Made by a program: the position numbers and the translations under genes. Below, one piece after another: positions 46,998 to 56,688 of a stretch of DNA of 64,000 bases. Source of the DNA: Catellatospora sp. TT07R-123 (GTDB lineage Bacteria; Actinomycetota; Actinomycetes; Mycobacteriales; Micromonosporaceae). The notes under the pieces are model-generated. The model did no database searches. It saw nothing but the letters and a program-made list of their open reading frames with translations, and was not told where the DNA came from. Where the stretch lies: positions 992,001 through 1,056,000 of the forward strand of contig NZ_BNEM01000002.1 in the NCBI RefSeq assembly GCF_018327705.1, given 5' to 3'. The number at the start of each line of letters is the position of its first letter. The stretch's first letter is position 1.

Positions 46998-47056
46998 GAT
47001 CCACCGTGCCGGTCCGCACTTGCGGTGGACTTGAGACTGTCTAGTGCTGCGACGAG

Positions 47057-47084
47057 GGGGCCGCCCCCGTCAGGAGGCGGCCCC
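47057..47084 (-). terminator. Hairpin terminator after the M4/M28 protease
   Basis: 9-bp stem (47057-47065 with 47076-47084), 10-base loop, downstream of the protease stop (47133) and upstream of the FAD oxidase gene. Confidence 0.6.
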
Positions 47085-47132
47085 ACCCGCGCCGGACCCG
47101 GGAACCCCGGCTCCGGATCCGGCTGCCCGGGA

Positions 47133-50100
47133 TCAGCCCACGGTCAGCGCCACGTCGTCCAGCACGAAGCTGGTCTGCAGCGACGCGTCCTCGGTGGCCG
47201 TGAACGTCAGCGTCACCGTCTGCCCGGCGTACGCGCCGAGGTCGACGGTCCGCTGGGTGTAGCCGGCCGCTGCGTCCAGGTTGGACAGGGTCGCCTGGGT
47301 GGTGCCGGCGACTCGCACCTGGAAGAGGTCATACGCGACCGCCTCCCACTCCTCGGTGTCGACGTGCAGCCAGTAGGTCAGCACCGCGCTGGTGCACCCG
47401 GCCGGGATCGTGACGGTCTGGCTGACCGCCTCGGTGGCGTCGTAGCCGTACCCGAGCAGGTAGGAGACCCGGGTGCCGCCGTGGGCGGGCTGGCTGGGGT
47501 GGTAGCCGATGGTGGCGGTGCTGCCGGTCCACGGCGTGGTGCCGCTCTCGAACCCGCCGTTGCCGACGACCTGCGCGGGCGTGCAGCCCCCGGAGCCCGT
47601 CACGGTCAGCGTGTACGTGGTGGTGTGCGACACGGAACCGGTTCCGGTGACGGTGATGGTGTACGTGCCGACCGCGGTCGAGGCGCCGACCGACACCGTC
47701 GCCGTGGCCGAGCCGCCGGAGGTCACCGACGGCGGGCTGAACGACACGGTCACCCCGGCCGGGACGCCCGACGCCGACAGGTTCACCGTCTGCGCCGAAC
47801 CGCTGGTCGTGGTGGTGGCGACCGTGGTGGTGACCGACGACCCCCGGTTGGCGCTGCCCGCGGCGGGGCTGGTCGCGATGGAGAAGTCGTTGCCGGTCAC
47901 GGTCCCGACCGTCAGCGTGTACTGCGCGGTGCGGGTGACGGAACCGGTTCCGGTCACCGTGACGGTGTACGTGCCCGACGCGGCGCTCGCCGAGGCGGCG
48001 ACGGTCATCGTCGAACTGCTGCCCGAGGTCACCGACGACGGGCTGAACGACACGGTCACCCCGGCCGGGGCACCCGACGCCGACAGGCTCACCGTCTGCG
48101 CCGAACCGCTGGTCGTGGCCGTGCTGACCGTCGCGGTCACCGACGCGCCCGGCTGCACGTTGCCCGAGCCCGGGTTGACCCCGACCGAGAAGTCGCTGGC
48201 CGGGGTGCTGCCGACCGCGCGGTTCCAGACGGTGTACGCGATGCCGTCGGCGGCCCGGTTCAGGCCGGTGGCGTTGATGTTGGCGGTGGTGTCGCAGGAC
48301 GAGTGGTAGCAGGAGTCGTACGCCGCACCCGCCGTGCCGCCCCACTTCGCCGCCTGCGCCGACGTCTTGGTCGCGCTGGCGCCCATGGCGTAGCCGGAGG
48401 TGGGGATGCCGACGGCCTGGAACGACGCGTCGTCGGAGCGGCCCTGGCCCTCGACGTTCTCCTCGGGCTGGAGGTTGAGCGAGGTCCAGTACGCCTTCAT
48501 CGGCGCCGAGGCGGTGGAGTTCAGGTTGTTGATGAAGTAGCCGCCGTTGGTGGAGGCGATCATGTCGAAGTTGTAGTACGCCTTGATCTTCGCCCGGTTC
48601 GTCGCCGACAGGCTGTTGGCGTAGAACTTCGAGCCGTTGAGGCCCTGCTCCTCGTCGGTCCACCAGCCGAAGCGGACCCGGTTGAGCATGGTCGGGTTCG
48701 CCGCCGCCAGCGCCAGCGCGTTCTCCAGCAGCGCCGCCGAACCGGAGCCGTTGTCGTTGATCCCCGGACCGGCCGAGACGCTGTCCAGGTGCGCGCCGAA
48801 CATGTACACGTTGTCGGCGTTGCCGAACGGCCACTCGGCGATCAGGTTCGGGCCGGCCCCGGCCGTGCAGCCGGAGGTGCAGGGCTGCTCGGTGACGGTG
48901 AAGCCCGCCGCCTGGAGCTTGCCCTTGACGTAGGCGACCGACTGGAGGTAGCCGTTGCCGGTCGAGCGGCGGGTGCCGCCGTTGCTGTTGGCGATCGAGT
49001 TGAGCTGGGTCAGGTGCGCCTGCACGTTGGTGACGCTGATGTCCGGCGGCGTGCTGGTGCCGCCACCGACGACCAGGGTGTACGACGCCGTCCGGGTGAC
49101 GCTGCCGCTACCGGTGACGGTGAGGTTGTACGTGCCCGCGGCGGTGCTCGCCGAGGCGGCGACGGTCATCGTCGAGCTGCTGCCCGAGGTCACCGACGAC
49201 GGGCTGAACGACACGGTCACCCCGGCCGGGGCGCCCGACGCCGACAGGTTCACCGTCTGCGCCGAACCGCTGGTCGTGGACGTGTTCACGGTCGCCGTCG
49301 TCGAAGCACCCGGCTGCACGTTGCCCGAGCCCGGGTTGACCCCGACCGAGAAGTCGTTGCCGGTGACCGACCCGACGGTGAGCGTGTACTGCGCGGTGTG
49401 CGTGACCGTGCCCGTACCCGTCACTGTGATCGTGTACGTGCCCGCGGCGGCGCTCGCCGACGCCGACACCGTCATCGTCGAGCTGCCGCCCGAGGTCACC
49501 GACGACGGGCTGAACGACACGGTCACCCCGGCCGGGGCGCCGGAGGCGGACAGGTTGACCGTCTGCGCGGTGCCGACGGCCGTGGTGGTCACGGTCGCGG
49601 TGACCGAGGCGCCCGGCTGCACGGTGCCCGAGGCGGGGTTCGTGCCGACGGTGAAGTCGCTGCCGGTCGCGGTGCACGTCGGGTCGCCCGCCTGCGCGGG
49701 CAGGGTGATCGCGTTCCAGGCGTCCTTGGTGCGGTTGAACAGCCCGCAGCTCGCGTCGAGGTTCTTCGCCGCGGTCAGCGTCGCCGTCCGGTACTTCTTG
49801 TACGTCATGCTGCTGGTCTTGAGCAGCATCGCGCCGTAGAAGATCTTCCCGGCGGTCTGGATGCCGACGCCGGTCACCGACGCGGGGCCGCCGGAGCAGA
49901 TCGGGCTGGAAGGCTTGCCGCCACCCGGGCTGCTGCCCTCGGCCAGCAGGTAGAACCAGTGGTTGAGCGGGCCGGCGGCCGCGTGCACCTCGGTGCCCGG
50001 GATCGCCGAGGAGTAGCAGTTCGGGTCGCCGCTGACCAGCGACGGGTTGTACATGTTGCGGATCGGCCCGTTGCCGACCAGGTTGATCTCCTCGCCGACG

Positions 50101-51233
50101 GTGTAGTCCGGCGGGTCGTAGGCCGAGGACTGGTTGGCGTAGGCCTCGGTCAGCGCGCCGAAGATGTCGCCGGTGCCCTCGCCGAGCCCGGCCTCCTGCC
50201 CGGCGCCGCCGGGGGTGTTGGAGTCGATGCCGTGGCCGTACTCGTGGCCGACGACGTCCATCGCGGAGATCCACTCATTGGCGTTGTTGTGGCCGATGGT
50301 GATCCGGGTGCCGTCCCAGTACGCGTTGACCTCGTTCAGGCCGACCAGGGCCGGCCAGCTGCCGCCGTTGCCGTTGTGGCCGTTGCGGCCCAGCCAGTTG
50401 ACGAGCATGTCCCACTGCTTCTGCGCGGCGTACATGACGTCGACGCAGCCGGTCTCCTTGCTGGTGCCGACCCCGTTGCCCCAGCTGTCGTCCGATCCCG
50501 AGAAGACGGTGCCGGTGCTGTAGTCGGCGCAGCTCAGACCCGGACGCGACGGGTCGCGCAGCGAGTACGTGCCGCCGGACTGCTGGGTGTTGATGGTGAG
50601 CGGGTTCGGGCCGTTCCACTTGCCCGTGCCGGTGCCCGCCACGACGTCGTCGCGCTGGGCGAGCACCGCGCCGGTGCGGGCGTCGACGAACACGTGCAGG
50701 CGGCTGGGCGCGGACGCGGTCCACCCGAGCAGCACCGTCTCCCAGGCCAGCCGGGCGGTGCCGTCGGCGACGTGGACGACCAGGCGGCGGGACTCGACCC
50801 CGTCCACCTTGGGCAGCCGGGTGCGGCTGGTGCGCTCGGCGGCGGCGGCGCCGACCGAGGGCACCGTGCCGACCGAGATCTTCGCCGAGGTGGCCGCCTG
50901 GACGGCGCGGACGGTGCCCTTGCCGTCGGCCAGGACGGTGGCGTCGCCGCCGACGACCGGCAGCCCGCGGTAGGTCCGCTGGTAGGCGATGGAGTACATG
51001 CCGTCGACCCAGGGGATCACCTGCTGGCGGTCGTACTGCTCGAACGGCCCCTTGGCCAGCGCGTCGAGCCCGCTCGCCGCGGCGCGGTCAGCCGCGGCGA
51101 GCGCGGCGGCCAGCGGTGCGGGGGCGGGTGCGGCCGGTGGCGGGGCGGCCGGTGCCGCGGGCGCCGCGAACACCGCCGTCGCCGCGATCACGGCCAGGCA
51201 GATGCCGGCCGTCATCGTGCTGCGTTTCATCAT
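47133..51233 (-). CDS. Secreted bifunctional metalloprotease: M4 thermolysin-like + M28 aminopeptidase
   Basis: 1366 aa from ATG 51233 (SD CAGGAG). Signal peptide and FTP-like propeptide, then an M4 peptidase with [11 protein letters not shown] (HExxH form HEYGH, near residue 329) and the downstream [11 protein letters not shown] glutamate helix. Two repeats with [16 protein letters not shown] ... [14 protein letters not shown] follow (about 520-725). An M28 aminopeptidase of the Streptomyces griseus type (about 729-1008) has [26 protein letters not shown] and the late CYHSSCD. Two more near-identical repeats and a C-terminal jellyroll-like module ([14 protein letters not shown] to [11 protein letters not shown]) close the chain. 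An endopeptidase and an exopeptidase on one polypeptide should process extracellular protein efficiently; zinc binding is expected at both sites. Confidence 0.93.
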   Translation of the reverse strand: MMKRSTMTAGICLAVIAATAVFAAPAAPAAPPPAAPAPAPLAAALAAADRAAASGLDALAKGPFEQYDRQQVIPWVDGMYSIAYQRTYRGLPVVGGDATVLADGKGTVRAVQAATSAKISVGTVPSVGAAAAERTSRTRLPKVDGVESRRLVVHVADGTARLAWETVLLGWTASAPSRLHVFVDARTGAVLAQRDDVVAGTGTGKWNGPNPLTINTQQSGGTYSLRDPSRPGLSCADYSTGTVFSGSDDSWGNGVGTSKETGCVDVMYAAQKQWDMLVNWLGRNGHNGNGGSWPALVGLNEVNAYWDGTRITIGHNNANEWISAMDVVGHEYGHGIDSNTPGGAGQEAGLGEGTGDIFGALTEAYANQSSAYDPPDYTVGEEINLVGNGPIRNMYNPSLVSGDPNCYSSAIPGTEVHAAAGPLNHWFYLLAEGSSPGGGKPSSPICSGGPASVTGVGIQTAGKIFYGAMLLKTSSMTYKKYRTATLTAAKNLDASCGLFNRTKDAWNAITLPAQAGDPTCTATGSDFTVGTNPASGTVQPGASVTATVTTTAVGTAQTVNLSASGAPAGVTVSFSPSSVTSGGSSTMTVSASASAAAGTYTITVTGTGTVTHTAQYTLTVGSVTGNDFSVGVNPGSGNVQPGASTTATVNTSTTSGSAQTVNLSASGAPAGVTVSFSPSSVTSGSSSTMTVAASASTAAGTYNLTVTGSGSVTRTASYTLVVGGGTSTPPDISVTNVQAHLTQLNSIANSNGGTRRSTGNGYLQSVAYVKGKLQAAGFTVTEQPCTSGCTAGAGPNLIAEWPFGNADNVYMFGAHLDSVSAGPGINDNGSGSAALLENALALAAANPTMLNRVRFGWWTDEEQGLNGSKFYANSLSATNRAKIKAYYNFDMIASTNGGYFINNLNSTASAPMKAYWTSLNLQPEENVEGQGRSDDASFQAVGIPTSGYAMGASATKTSAQAAKWGGTAGAAYDSCYHSSCDTTANINATGLNRAADGIAYTVWNRAVGSTPASDFSVGVNPGSGNVQPGASVTATVSTATTSGSAQTVSLSASGAPAGVTVSFSPSSVTSGSSSTMTVAASASAASGTYTVTVTGTGSVTRTAQYTLTVGTVTGNDFSIATSPAAGSANRGSSVTTTVATTTTSGSAQTVNLSASGVPAGVTVSFSPPSVTSGGSATATVSVGASTAVGTYTITVTGTGSVSHTTTYTLTVTGSGGCTPAQVVGNGGFESGTTPWTGSTATIGYHPSQPAHGGTRVSYLLGYGYDATEAVSQTVTIPAGCTSAVLTYWLHVDTEEWEAVAYDLFQVRVAGTTQATLSNLDAAAGYTQRTVDLGAYAGQTVTLTFTATEDASLQTSFVLDDVALTVG
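47590..49680. repeat. Four in-gene DNA repeats encoding bacterial beta-sandwich modules
   Basis: Two pairs of about 300-base units within the protease gene, roughly 47590-48215 and 49060-49680, flank the M28 domain. Each contains a nearly identical core beginning GAGGTCACCGAC and continuing through GGGCTGAACGACACGGTC (near 47720, 48027, 49186 and 49493). DNA conservation, including silent positions, is higher than the protein function requires, suggesting recent duplication or gene conversion. Confidence 0.75.
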
Positions 51234-51451
51234 GGACTCCTGAGGGTCGACCGCCGGCCGCACCTGACTTCGGCGCGGCCCCGGGGTGCGGTGACGCGTG
51301 CCGCGCACGCGCCCGGTGGCGTGCGGTCCGGCGGCGCCCGGGGCGGGCCGCCGCCGGAAGCACGACCCCCACAGCGTCCAAGCAGTGCCATGGAGTCAGG
51401 CAGTGTCAGCCGGGTCCTACCGTGTCGTACAGGTGAACCGGCCGTGTCTTC

Positions 51452-54400
51452 TCAGGACCGGCCCAGCCGCTCCCGGATCGAGGCGAGCATCGTCTGGACC
51501 AGCCGCGGCGTGATGAACAGCGCCTGGGCGATGTCGCGGTCGTCGGCGCCCTCGGCCGACATCGCCACCATGCGGCGCTCGGTCGCCGTCAGCGTCGCCG
51601 ACGCGTCGCCCACCACCGGCGCGGGCGCCCCGAGCCGGGCGAGCTCGTCCACGATGGATGCCGACAGGGCGGCCGCGCCGCACTGCTGCGCCATCCCGTA
51701 CGCCTCACCCAGCAGCTCGACGGCCTGCGGTCGCGGGCTGACCCGGGCCAGCGCGGACAGGGCGCGGGCGTGTTCGAGCCTGCCCCGTCCGGTCGCCAGC
51801 AGCGCGATCGCCTCGCGCAGCTCGGGCTCCCCGGCCGTGCCGCGCAGCTCGCCGACCTCGCGCAGGGCGCGGCCGGTCACGCGCGGGGCGCCCCAGCGCC
51901 GGGCGTGGACCAGTTCCTGCTCGGCCAGGACGATCGCCTCGTCGCGGCGCCCGAGCGCGGCCAGGGCCTGCGCGCGCAGGGACCGGTCCGGCCACCAGCC
52001 AGGATTGACGTACCCGGACTGCTCGGCGTCGTCGAGGCAGGCCAGCGCCTCGGCCGGACGGCCCTCGGCCAGCAGCACCCGGGCCTCGGCCTCGATGACC
52101 AGGCGGGCGCCGTCCCCGAAACGGGGCCGGTCGTCGACCTGATCCAGGAACGTGCGCGCCCCCCGGACGTCGCCGAGGTCGACCAGGGCGTTGACCAGGT
52201 ACGCGTCGTTGTAGGCCGGCCCCACGTGCGAACCCCACATGGCCTGCTGCTCCTTCGAGGTCAGCAGAGACTCGTACGCCTCGCGCAGCTCGCCGTGGCA
52301 CCACAGGGCGTACCCCTGCCACAACCGGACCGACAGCAGGCCGAACAGCGAACCCTGCTCGTGGGAGTACACCTCCCCCTCCGCCCAGAGGGCGTCGGCG
52401 CTCTCCTCGGCGACCTGAAGCACCACGGTCGCGACGATCCAGGTCAGACCGGTGTCGGCGCGTAGCAGGATCCCATCGGCGACCGCGAAGCGGGCCAGCT
52501 CCACGGCCCGCTGCCGGTCGGTGCCGTCGATGACCGCCTCCCAGGCCAGCACCGACGCGAGCATCCGGGCGCCCGGCCCGGGGCCTTCGATCTGCGGCGT
52601 GCCGCCGCGCCGCCACTCCGCTTCGGGCAGCCCGTGCATGAACCCGCCCAGCCGCTCCAGCCCCAGCAGGCCCTGCCGGGCGTCGGTCAGCTCGGCGGGC
52701 AGCTGCGCGGCCAGGCGGCGCGCGACCGCCACCGACTCCCCGCGCGACCCGGCGAAGACCAGTGAACGGACCAGGGTCAGCGCGACCTCGGCGCGCTGGA
52801 CCGGGTCGGTCAGCGTCTCGTACGCCTCACGCAGGTGGCCGATCGCGGCCTGCCCGTCGAAGACCGACTGGACCAGCCCCAGCTCCAGCACCACCTCTGC
52901 CCGGTCCTCGGGGGCGGGTGGCTCGGCCAGCGCCCGCACCAGGTACTTCGCCGCCGCATCGCCCGCACCGCGCCCGGCCGCCCGCGCCGCGGCGGTACGC
53001 AGCACCGACACCGCCCACGGGTCCCGCCGCTGCGGCACCTGCAACAGATGCGCCGCCACCTGCTCGGCCGGGGCGCCCGCCGCCTCCAGCACCCGCGCCG
53101 CCCGCTCATGGTGCAGCTGCCGCTCGCCCGGCGGCAGGTCCCGGTACACGGCGTCGGCCACCAGCGGGTGCACGAAACTCAGCGGATACTCGTCGCGCAG
53201 CACCTCCGCGCGGGCCAGCACCCCGATCGCGGTGACCGCGTCGGCCTCGGCCAGGCCGCTCAGCGCCGCGACCGCGGGCAGCGACGCGCCGTTGCCCAGC
53301 ACCGCGACCGCCCGCGCCGTGGCGGTGGTCGCCTCGGGCAGCCGGGCCAGGCGCATCAGCACCATGCTCGACACCGCCCGCGACCCGATCGCCACCACCG
53401 TGTCGGCGTGCGCGGCGTCGGGGCGTACGCCCTCGGCCTGCAACGCCCGCAGCAGCTGCCGCAGCAGCAGCGGATTGCCCAGCGTGGTCCGGCGGCAGGT
53501 CGCGATGAACGCGTCCTCGGCCGCGTCGCCCAGCACCCGGCGCACCAGCCCCGCCACGCCCTCCCCCGTCAGCGCCGACGGCTGGATCCGTACGCACGCC
53601 GGATCGTGGGCCAGCTCCGCCAGCAGCGCCTCGTCGTCGTGCGGCTCGCCGGTGCGCAGCGTCGCCACGATCAGGACCGGCAGGCCCTCCAGGCGGCGCA
53701 CCAGGTAGGCCAGGTAGCGCAGCGAGGCGCTGTCGCACCACTGCACGTCGTCGATGCTGAGCACCAGCGGGCCGTCGGCGCACAGGTTCACCGTCAGCCA
53801 GTACAGGCCGTGCAGGGTCGCCAGCAGGCTGTCGGCCCGCTGGTGCGGCTCGGGCACCGCCACGTCGAACACCGCGGCCGCCGACGACGCCGCCCCGGTC
53901 AGCAGCGCGGCGCGGCGGGCCGGGTCGGCCAGCACCGGCTCGAACAGCTGCCGCACGGCACCGAAGCCGTACTCCTTCTCCAGCTGGCTGCCGCGCGCGC
54001 CCAGGGTCGGCGTCCCGTGCCCGGCCGCCAGACGGCGCGCCTCCACCAGCAGCCGCGTCTTGCCGATCCCGGCCCGGCCCTCCACCAGCAGCAGCCGCGC
54101 CTGGCCCGACAGCGCGTCGGCCAGGCAGCCCCGGATCTCGGCGAGCTCCAGCTCGCGGTCGAACAGCACATCGTCGGCACCGCCCCGGCCCGGCGACCCG
54201 GCGGCGCCGGGCACGGGCGGGAGCGGACGGGCGGCGGCGACCACGGCCGGGGCGGGCGCGGCGTCCAGCGACGGCGACTGCGCCAGCACCTCCGACTCCA
54301 GCGCCCGCAGCGACGGACCGGGATCGACGCCGAGTTCGTCGGCGAGCACCTGCCGGGCCCGCCGCAGCGACGCCAGGGCGTCGCCCTGGCGCTGTGCCCG

Positions 54401-55036
54401 GTACAGCGCGAGCACCAGCAGCCGCCACCGCTCCTCGCGCAGCGGCTCCTCGGCGACCAGGGCTTCGAGCTCCGGCACCAGCACGGCCGTCTCCCCGGTG
54501 GCCAGCCGCGCGGCCAGCAGCTGCTCCCGGGCCACGCCGCGCAGCCCGGTCAGCCGGGCGGCCTCGGCCTCGGCCCAGGGCTGGTCGGTGTACTCGGCCA
54601 GGGCGGGGCCGCGCCACAGCGACAGCGCCCCGGTCAGGGTCGCGCCGACCTCGCGCGGGTCCGCCAGCGTCGCGGCCTGCCGGACCTGCCGCTCGAACCG
54701 CCACGCGTCCACCGCGTCGTCGTTGACGACCAGCGCGTACCCGGTGCCCTTGCTCACGATCACGTTGCCGCGCGTGCGCGCCGTCTGCCCGGGTTCCAGC
54801 CGCCGCCGCAGATGGGATACGTACGCCTGGAGCGCCCCGCTGGCGCTGACCGGGATCTCGTCGCCCCACAGCGACCCGATCAGGTGGTCGGCGGGCAGCA
54901 CCTCCCCGCGCCCGAGCACCAGCAGCGCCAGGACCGCCCGCTGCCGGCGCCCGCCCAGGTCGAGCAGCTGCCCGTCGTGCCACGCGGTGACATCGCCCAG
55001 AACAGAGAGCCGCAGACCGTCTTCGCCACCTGGCAC
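51452..55036 (-). CDS. Large regulator: SARP-type wHTH-BTAD + AAA ATPase + TPR-like + LuxR HTH
   Basis: 1194 aa, GTG start at 55036 with AGGA nine bases upstream. Residues 8-100 form a SARP winged helix (LRLSVLGDVTAWHDGQLLDLGGRRQRAVLALL) followed by a BTAD to about 255. The AAA/STAND ATPase has P-loop EGRAGIGKTRLL near 320 and Walker B VLSIDDVQW, and helical repeats occupy about 600-1120. The last 50 residues form a LuxR-type HTH (LTATERRMVAMSAEGADDRDIAQALFITPRLVQTML). It thus combines a SARP head with a LAL (large ATP-binding LuxR) body and tail: two DNA-binding domains on one chain. It is upstream of the M4/M28 protease on the same strand (218-base gap) and may control it. Confidence 0.92.
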   Translation of the reverse strand: MPGGEDGLRLSVLGDVTAWHDGQLLDLGGRRQRAVLALLVLGRGEVLPADHLIGSLWGDEIPVSASGALQAYVSHLRRRLEPGQTARTRGNVIVSKGTGYALVVNDDAVDAWRFERQVRQAATLADPREVGATLTGALSLWRGPALAEYTDQPWAEAEAARLTGLRGVAREQLLAARLATGETAVLVPELEALVAEEPLREERWRLLVLALYRAQRQGDALASLRRARQVLADELGVDPGPSLRALESEVLAQSPSLDAAPAPAVVAAARPLPPVPGAAGSPGRGGADDVLFDRELELAEIRGCLADALSGQARLLLVEGRAGIGKTRLLVEARRLAAGHGTPTLGARGSQLEKEYGFGAVRQLFEPVLADPARRAALLTGAASSAAAVFDVAVPEPHQRADSLLATLHGLYWLTVNLCADGPLVLSIDDVQWCDSASLRYLAYLVRRLEGLPVLIVATLRTGEPHDDEALLAELAHDPACVRIQPSALTGEGVAGLVRRVLGDAAEDAFIATCRRTTLGNPLLLRQLLRALQAEGVRPDAAHADTVVAIGSRAVSSMVLMRLARLPEATTATARAVAVLGNGASLPAVAALSGLAEADAVTAIGVLARAEVLRDEYPLSFVHPLVADAVYRDLPPGERQLHHERAARVLEAAGAPAEQVAAHLLQVPQRRDPWAVSVLRTAAARAAGRGAGDAAAKYLVRALAEPPAPEDRAEVVLELGLVQSVFDGQAAIGHLREAYETLTDPVQRAEVALTLVRSLVFAGSRGESVAVARRLAAQLPAELTDARQGLLGLERLGGFMHGLPEAEWRRGGTPQIEGPGPGARMLASVLAWEAVIDGTDRQRAVELARFAVADGILLRADTGLTWIVATVVLQVAEESADALWAEGEVYSHEQGSLFGLLSVRLWQGYALWCHGELREAYESLLTSKEQQAMWGSHVGPAYNDAYLVNALVDLGDVRGARTFLDQVDDRPRFGDGARLVIEAEARVLLAEGRPAEALACLDDAEQSGYVNPGWWPDRSLRAQALAALGRRDEAIVLAEQELVHARRWGAPRVTGRALREVGELRGTAGEPELREAIALLATGRGRLEHARALSALARVSPRPQAVELLGEAYGMAQQCGAAALSASIVDELARLGAPAPVVGDASATLTATERRMVAMSAEGADDRDIAQALFITPRLVQTMLASIRERLGRS

Positions 55037-55171
55037 CGCTGTTCATCCTTCCGGCGCGGTCCGCGGGGTCGGGCGTGCGCTCGGGCTGAAGATACAACGG
55101 CACCGGCCCGCCCGGGTACGGCGAGCCGTGCGGAATTCGATCATCCGCCCAGCTGAGGGCACATTGGACGA

Positions 55172-55191
55172 ACAGCGGGTATACCCGCTGT
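55172..55191. promoter_or_regulatory. Perfect 20-bp palindrome ACAGCGGGTATACCCGCTGT
   Basis: Perfect two-fold symmetry, centred at 55181.5. It lies seven bases downstream of the DUF5997 stop and about 135 bp upstream of the start of the SARP-LuxR gene. As RNA it would be an 8-bp stem with a TATA tetraloop, i.e. a terminator of the DUF5997 gene; as DNA it is a good dimer-binding site. Both readings are open. Confidence 0.6.
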
Positions 55192-55197
55192 GACGGC

Positions 55198-55725
55198 TCA
55201 GCCCCGCTTGGACCGCAGCTTCGTCGGCACGGACCCGATCTTGCGAGGCCGGGCGGTGGTACGCGCACCCGCGGCGGCCTTCGCGGCGGCCTTCGCGGCG
55301 GGCTTCGGGGCGGCCTTGCGGGCGGGCGCGGGCGCGGCGGCCTGCTCGGCCTCCTGGCGTCTGCCCTCCAGCCGCCGCTGCTCCCGCAGGGTCTCGGCGT
55401 ACGTCTCGCGCTCGCGGACCAGCCACTCCGGCGGGTCGGCGGCCAGCGCGGCGATCTCCGCGGTCGTGAGCGCCTCGGTGATGCCGCCGCGGGCCAGGCC
55501 GCTGTTGGAGATCCGCAGCCGCGCCGCCGCGACGTTGCGCGGGTGCGGGCCCTCCCGGCGCAGGTCGACGAGCCACTGCGGCGGGTTGTGCTGGAGCTCG
55601 TCCAGCTCCTCGCGGGAGATCGGGTTCTCCTGGAACTCGCGCGGGGTGGCCGGCAGATACACGTCGAGCTTCAGCGCCGCCGTGGCGGGCTTCATAACCT
55701 GGGACTTCTTGGGCTTGCTCACCAT
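55198..55725 (-). CDS. DUF5997 family protein
   Basis: 175 aa from ATG 55725, opening MVSKPKKSQVMKPATAALKLDV; a longer frame upstream has no family support. The core KLDVYLPATPREFQENPISREELDELQHNPPQWLVDLRREGPHPRNVAAARLRIS and SGLARGGITEALTTAEIAAL match the DUF5997 family as I know it, a small cytosolic actinomycete protein of unknown function. A C-terminal tail rich in Lys, Ala and Pro (APARKAAPKPAAKAAAKAAA) resembles histone-H1-like nucleic-acid-binding tails. It diverges from an HTH-less LysR effector-domain protein; the same pairing is familiar from Streptomyces. Confidence 0.8.
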   Translation of the reverse strand: MVSKPKKSQVMKPATAALKLDVYLPATPREFQENPISREELDELQHNPPQWLVDLRREGPHPRNVAAARLRISNSGLARGGITEALTTAEIAALAADPPEWLVRERETYAETLREQRRLEGRRQEAEQAAAPAPARKAAPKPAAKAAAKAAAGARTTARPRKIGSVPTKLRSKRG

Positions 55726-55885
55726 GCGAGAGTATCGGTTCACGACCCGGCCGGGCCCGTCGCCCCGGGACCGGGGCCGCCGCCGCCACGCCGGACATCG
55801 CCCCCGAGGTAGCCTGAGCAGGCCGCGGGTGACCACCGCGCGGCCCGTACGCCGGCGCGTGGCCGGTCGACGTCACGGAGGAAAC

Positions 55886-56629
55886 GTGCCCGAGGACCAC
55901 CAAGCGGCGGCGTTCCGGCTGTTGGTCGTGCCCGGGGTCGTCGTGGACCGCTGGGCCCGCACCTGGTCGCAGCGGCTGCCCGAGGTCGAGCTGGAGCTGG
56001 TGCCGGTCGAGGCCGCCGACGCGCAGCAGCGACTGGCCGAGGCCGACGCGGGCCTGATGCGGCTGCCGGTGGACCAGCAGGACCTGCACGCCATTCCGCT
56101 GTACACCGAGACCACCGTCGTCGTGGTGCCGATCGACCACCTGCTGGCCGCCGCCGAGGAGCTCACCCTCGCCGACCTGGCCGACGAGACGCTGACCCAG
56201 CCCCTCGACGACGTCCTCGACTGGACGGCCCCGGCCGCACCGGTCACGGTCACCGCCGACCGGCCCGCCACCACCGCCGAGGCGGTCGAGCTCGTCGCCG
56301 CCAGCGTCGGGGTGCTGGTCGTGCCGCAGTCGCTGGCCCGCGCATACCACCGCCGCGACCTCACCTACCGCGTCCTCACCGACGCCCCGACCTCGTCGGT
56401 CGGGCTGGTGTGGCCGCGCGACCGGCACACCGACCTGGTCGAGGAGATGATCGGCCTCGTCCGCGGCCGCACCGCCAACAGCACCCGGGGCCGGGGCCCG
56501 GCCGAACCGGCCGCCCGCCCGAAACCCGACGCCGCAGCGGGCCGTGCCGGCTCGGCGGCCCGGCAGCAGCCCGGCGCCCGCCGCGGCACGCCCCCGCGCC
56601 GCTCCTCCCCGCCGCGCCGGGGCCGGTGA
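55886..56629 (+). CDS. LysR-type substrate-binding-domain protein lacking an HTH
   Basis: 247 aa from GTG 55886, which follows GGAGGAAAC (SD). The protein starts directly in the LysR effector-binding fold: FRLLVVPGVVVDRWARTWSQRLPEVELELVPVEAADAQQRL, IPLYTETTVVVVPIDHLL, then VELVAASVGVLVVPQSLAR. No winged helix precedes it. The C-terminal 50 residues are a basic Pro/Arg/Ala-rich tail (RGRGPAEPAARPKPDAAAGR). It may bind a small ligand and work with the divergent DUF5997 protein, whose tail is also basic. The 160-base space between them is the shared promoter region. Confidence 0.85.
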   Translation: MPEDHQAAAFRLLVVPGVVVDRWARTWSQRLPEVELELVPVEAADAQQRLAEADAGLMRLPVDQQDLHAIPLYTETTVVVVPIDHLLAAAEELTLADLADETLTQPLDDVLDWTAPAAPVTVTADRPATTAEAVELVAASVGVLVVPQSLARAYHRRDLTYRVLTDAPTSSVGLVWPRDRHTDLVEEMIGLVRGRTANSTRGRGPAEPAARPKPDAAAGRAGSAARQQPGARRGTPPRRSSPPRRGR

Positions 56630-56688
56630 CCGCGCGCCGATGACCTCCGTCAAGCCGATGGATCACCCCCGGGTCCCGCTGCCAGACT

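Noticed and set aside
40534..47019. 2161-aa continuous frame joining the FAD-oxidase region to the PxKF protein
   Set aside because: The first ~490 residues are an out-of-frame reading of the oxidase gene; the real start with SD and signal peptide is 45543.
45630..52142. 2170-aa open frame on the plus strand
   Set aside because: Spans three genes (FAD oxidase, protease, SARP-LuxR) antisense and is Arg/Gly/Val-rich, with no domain; a GC-rich shadow.
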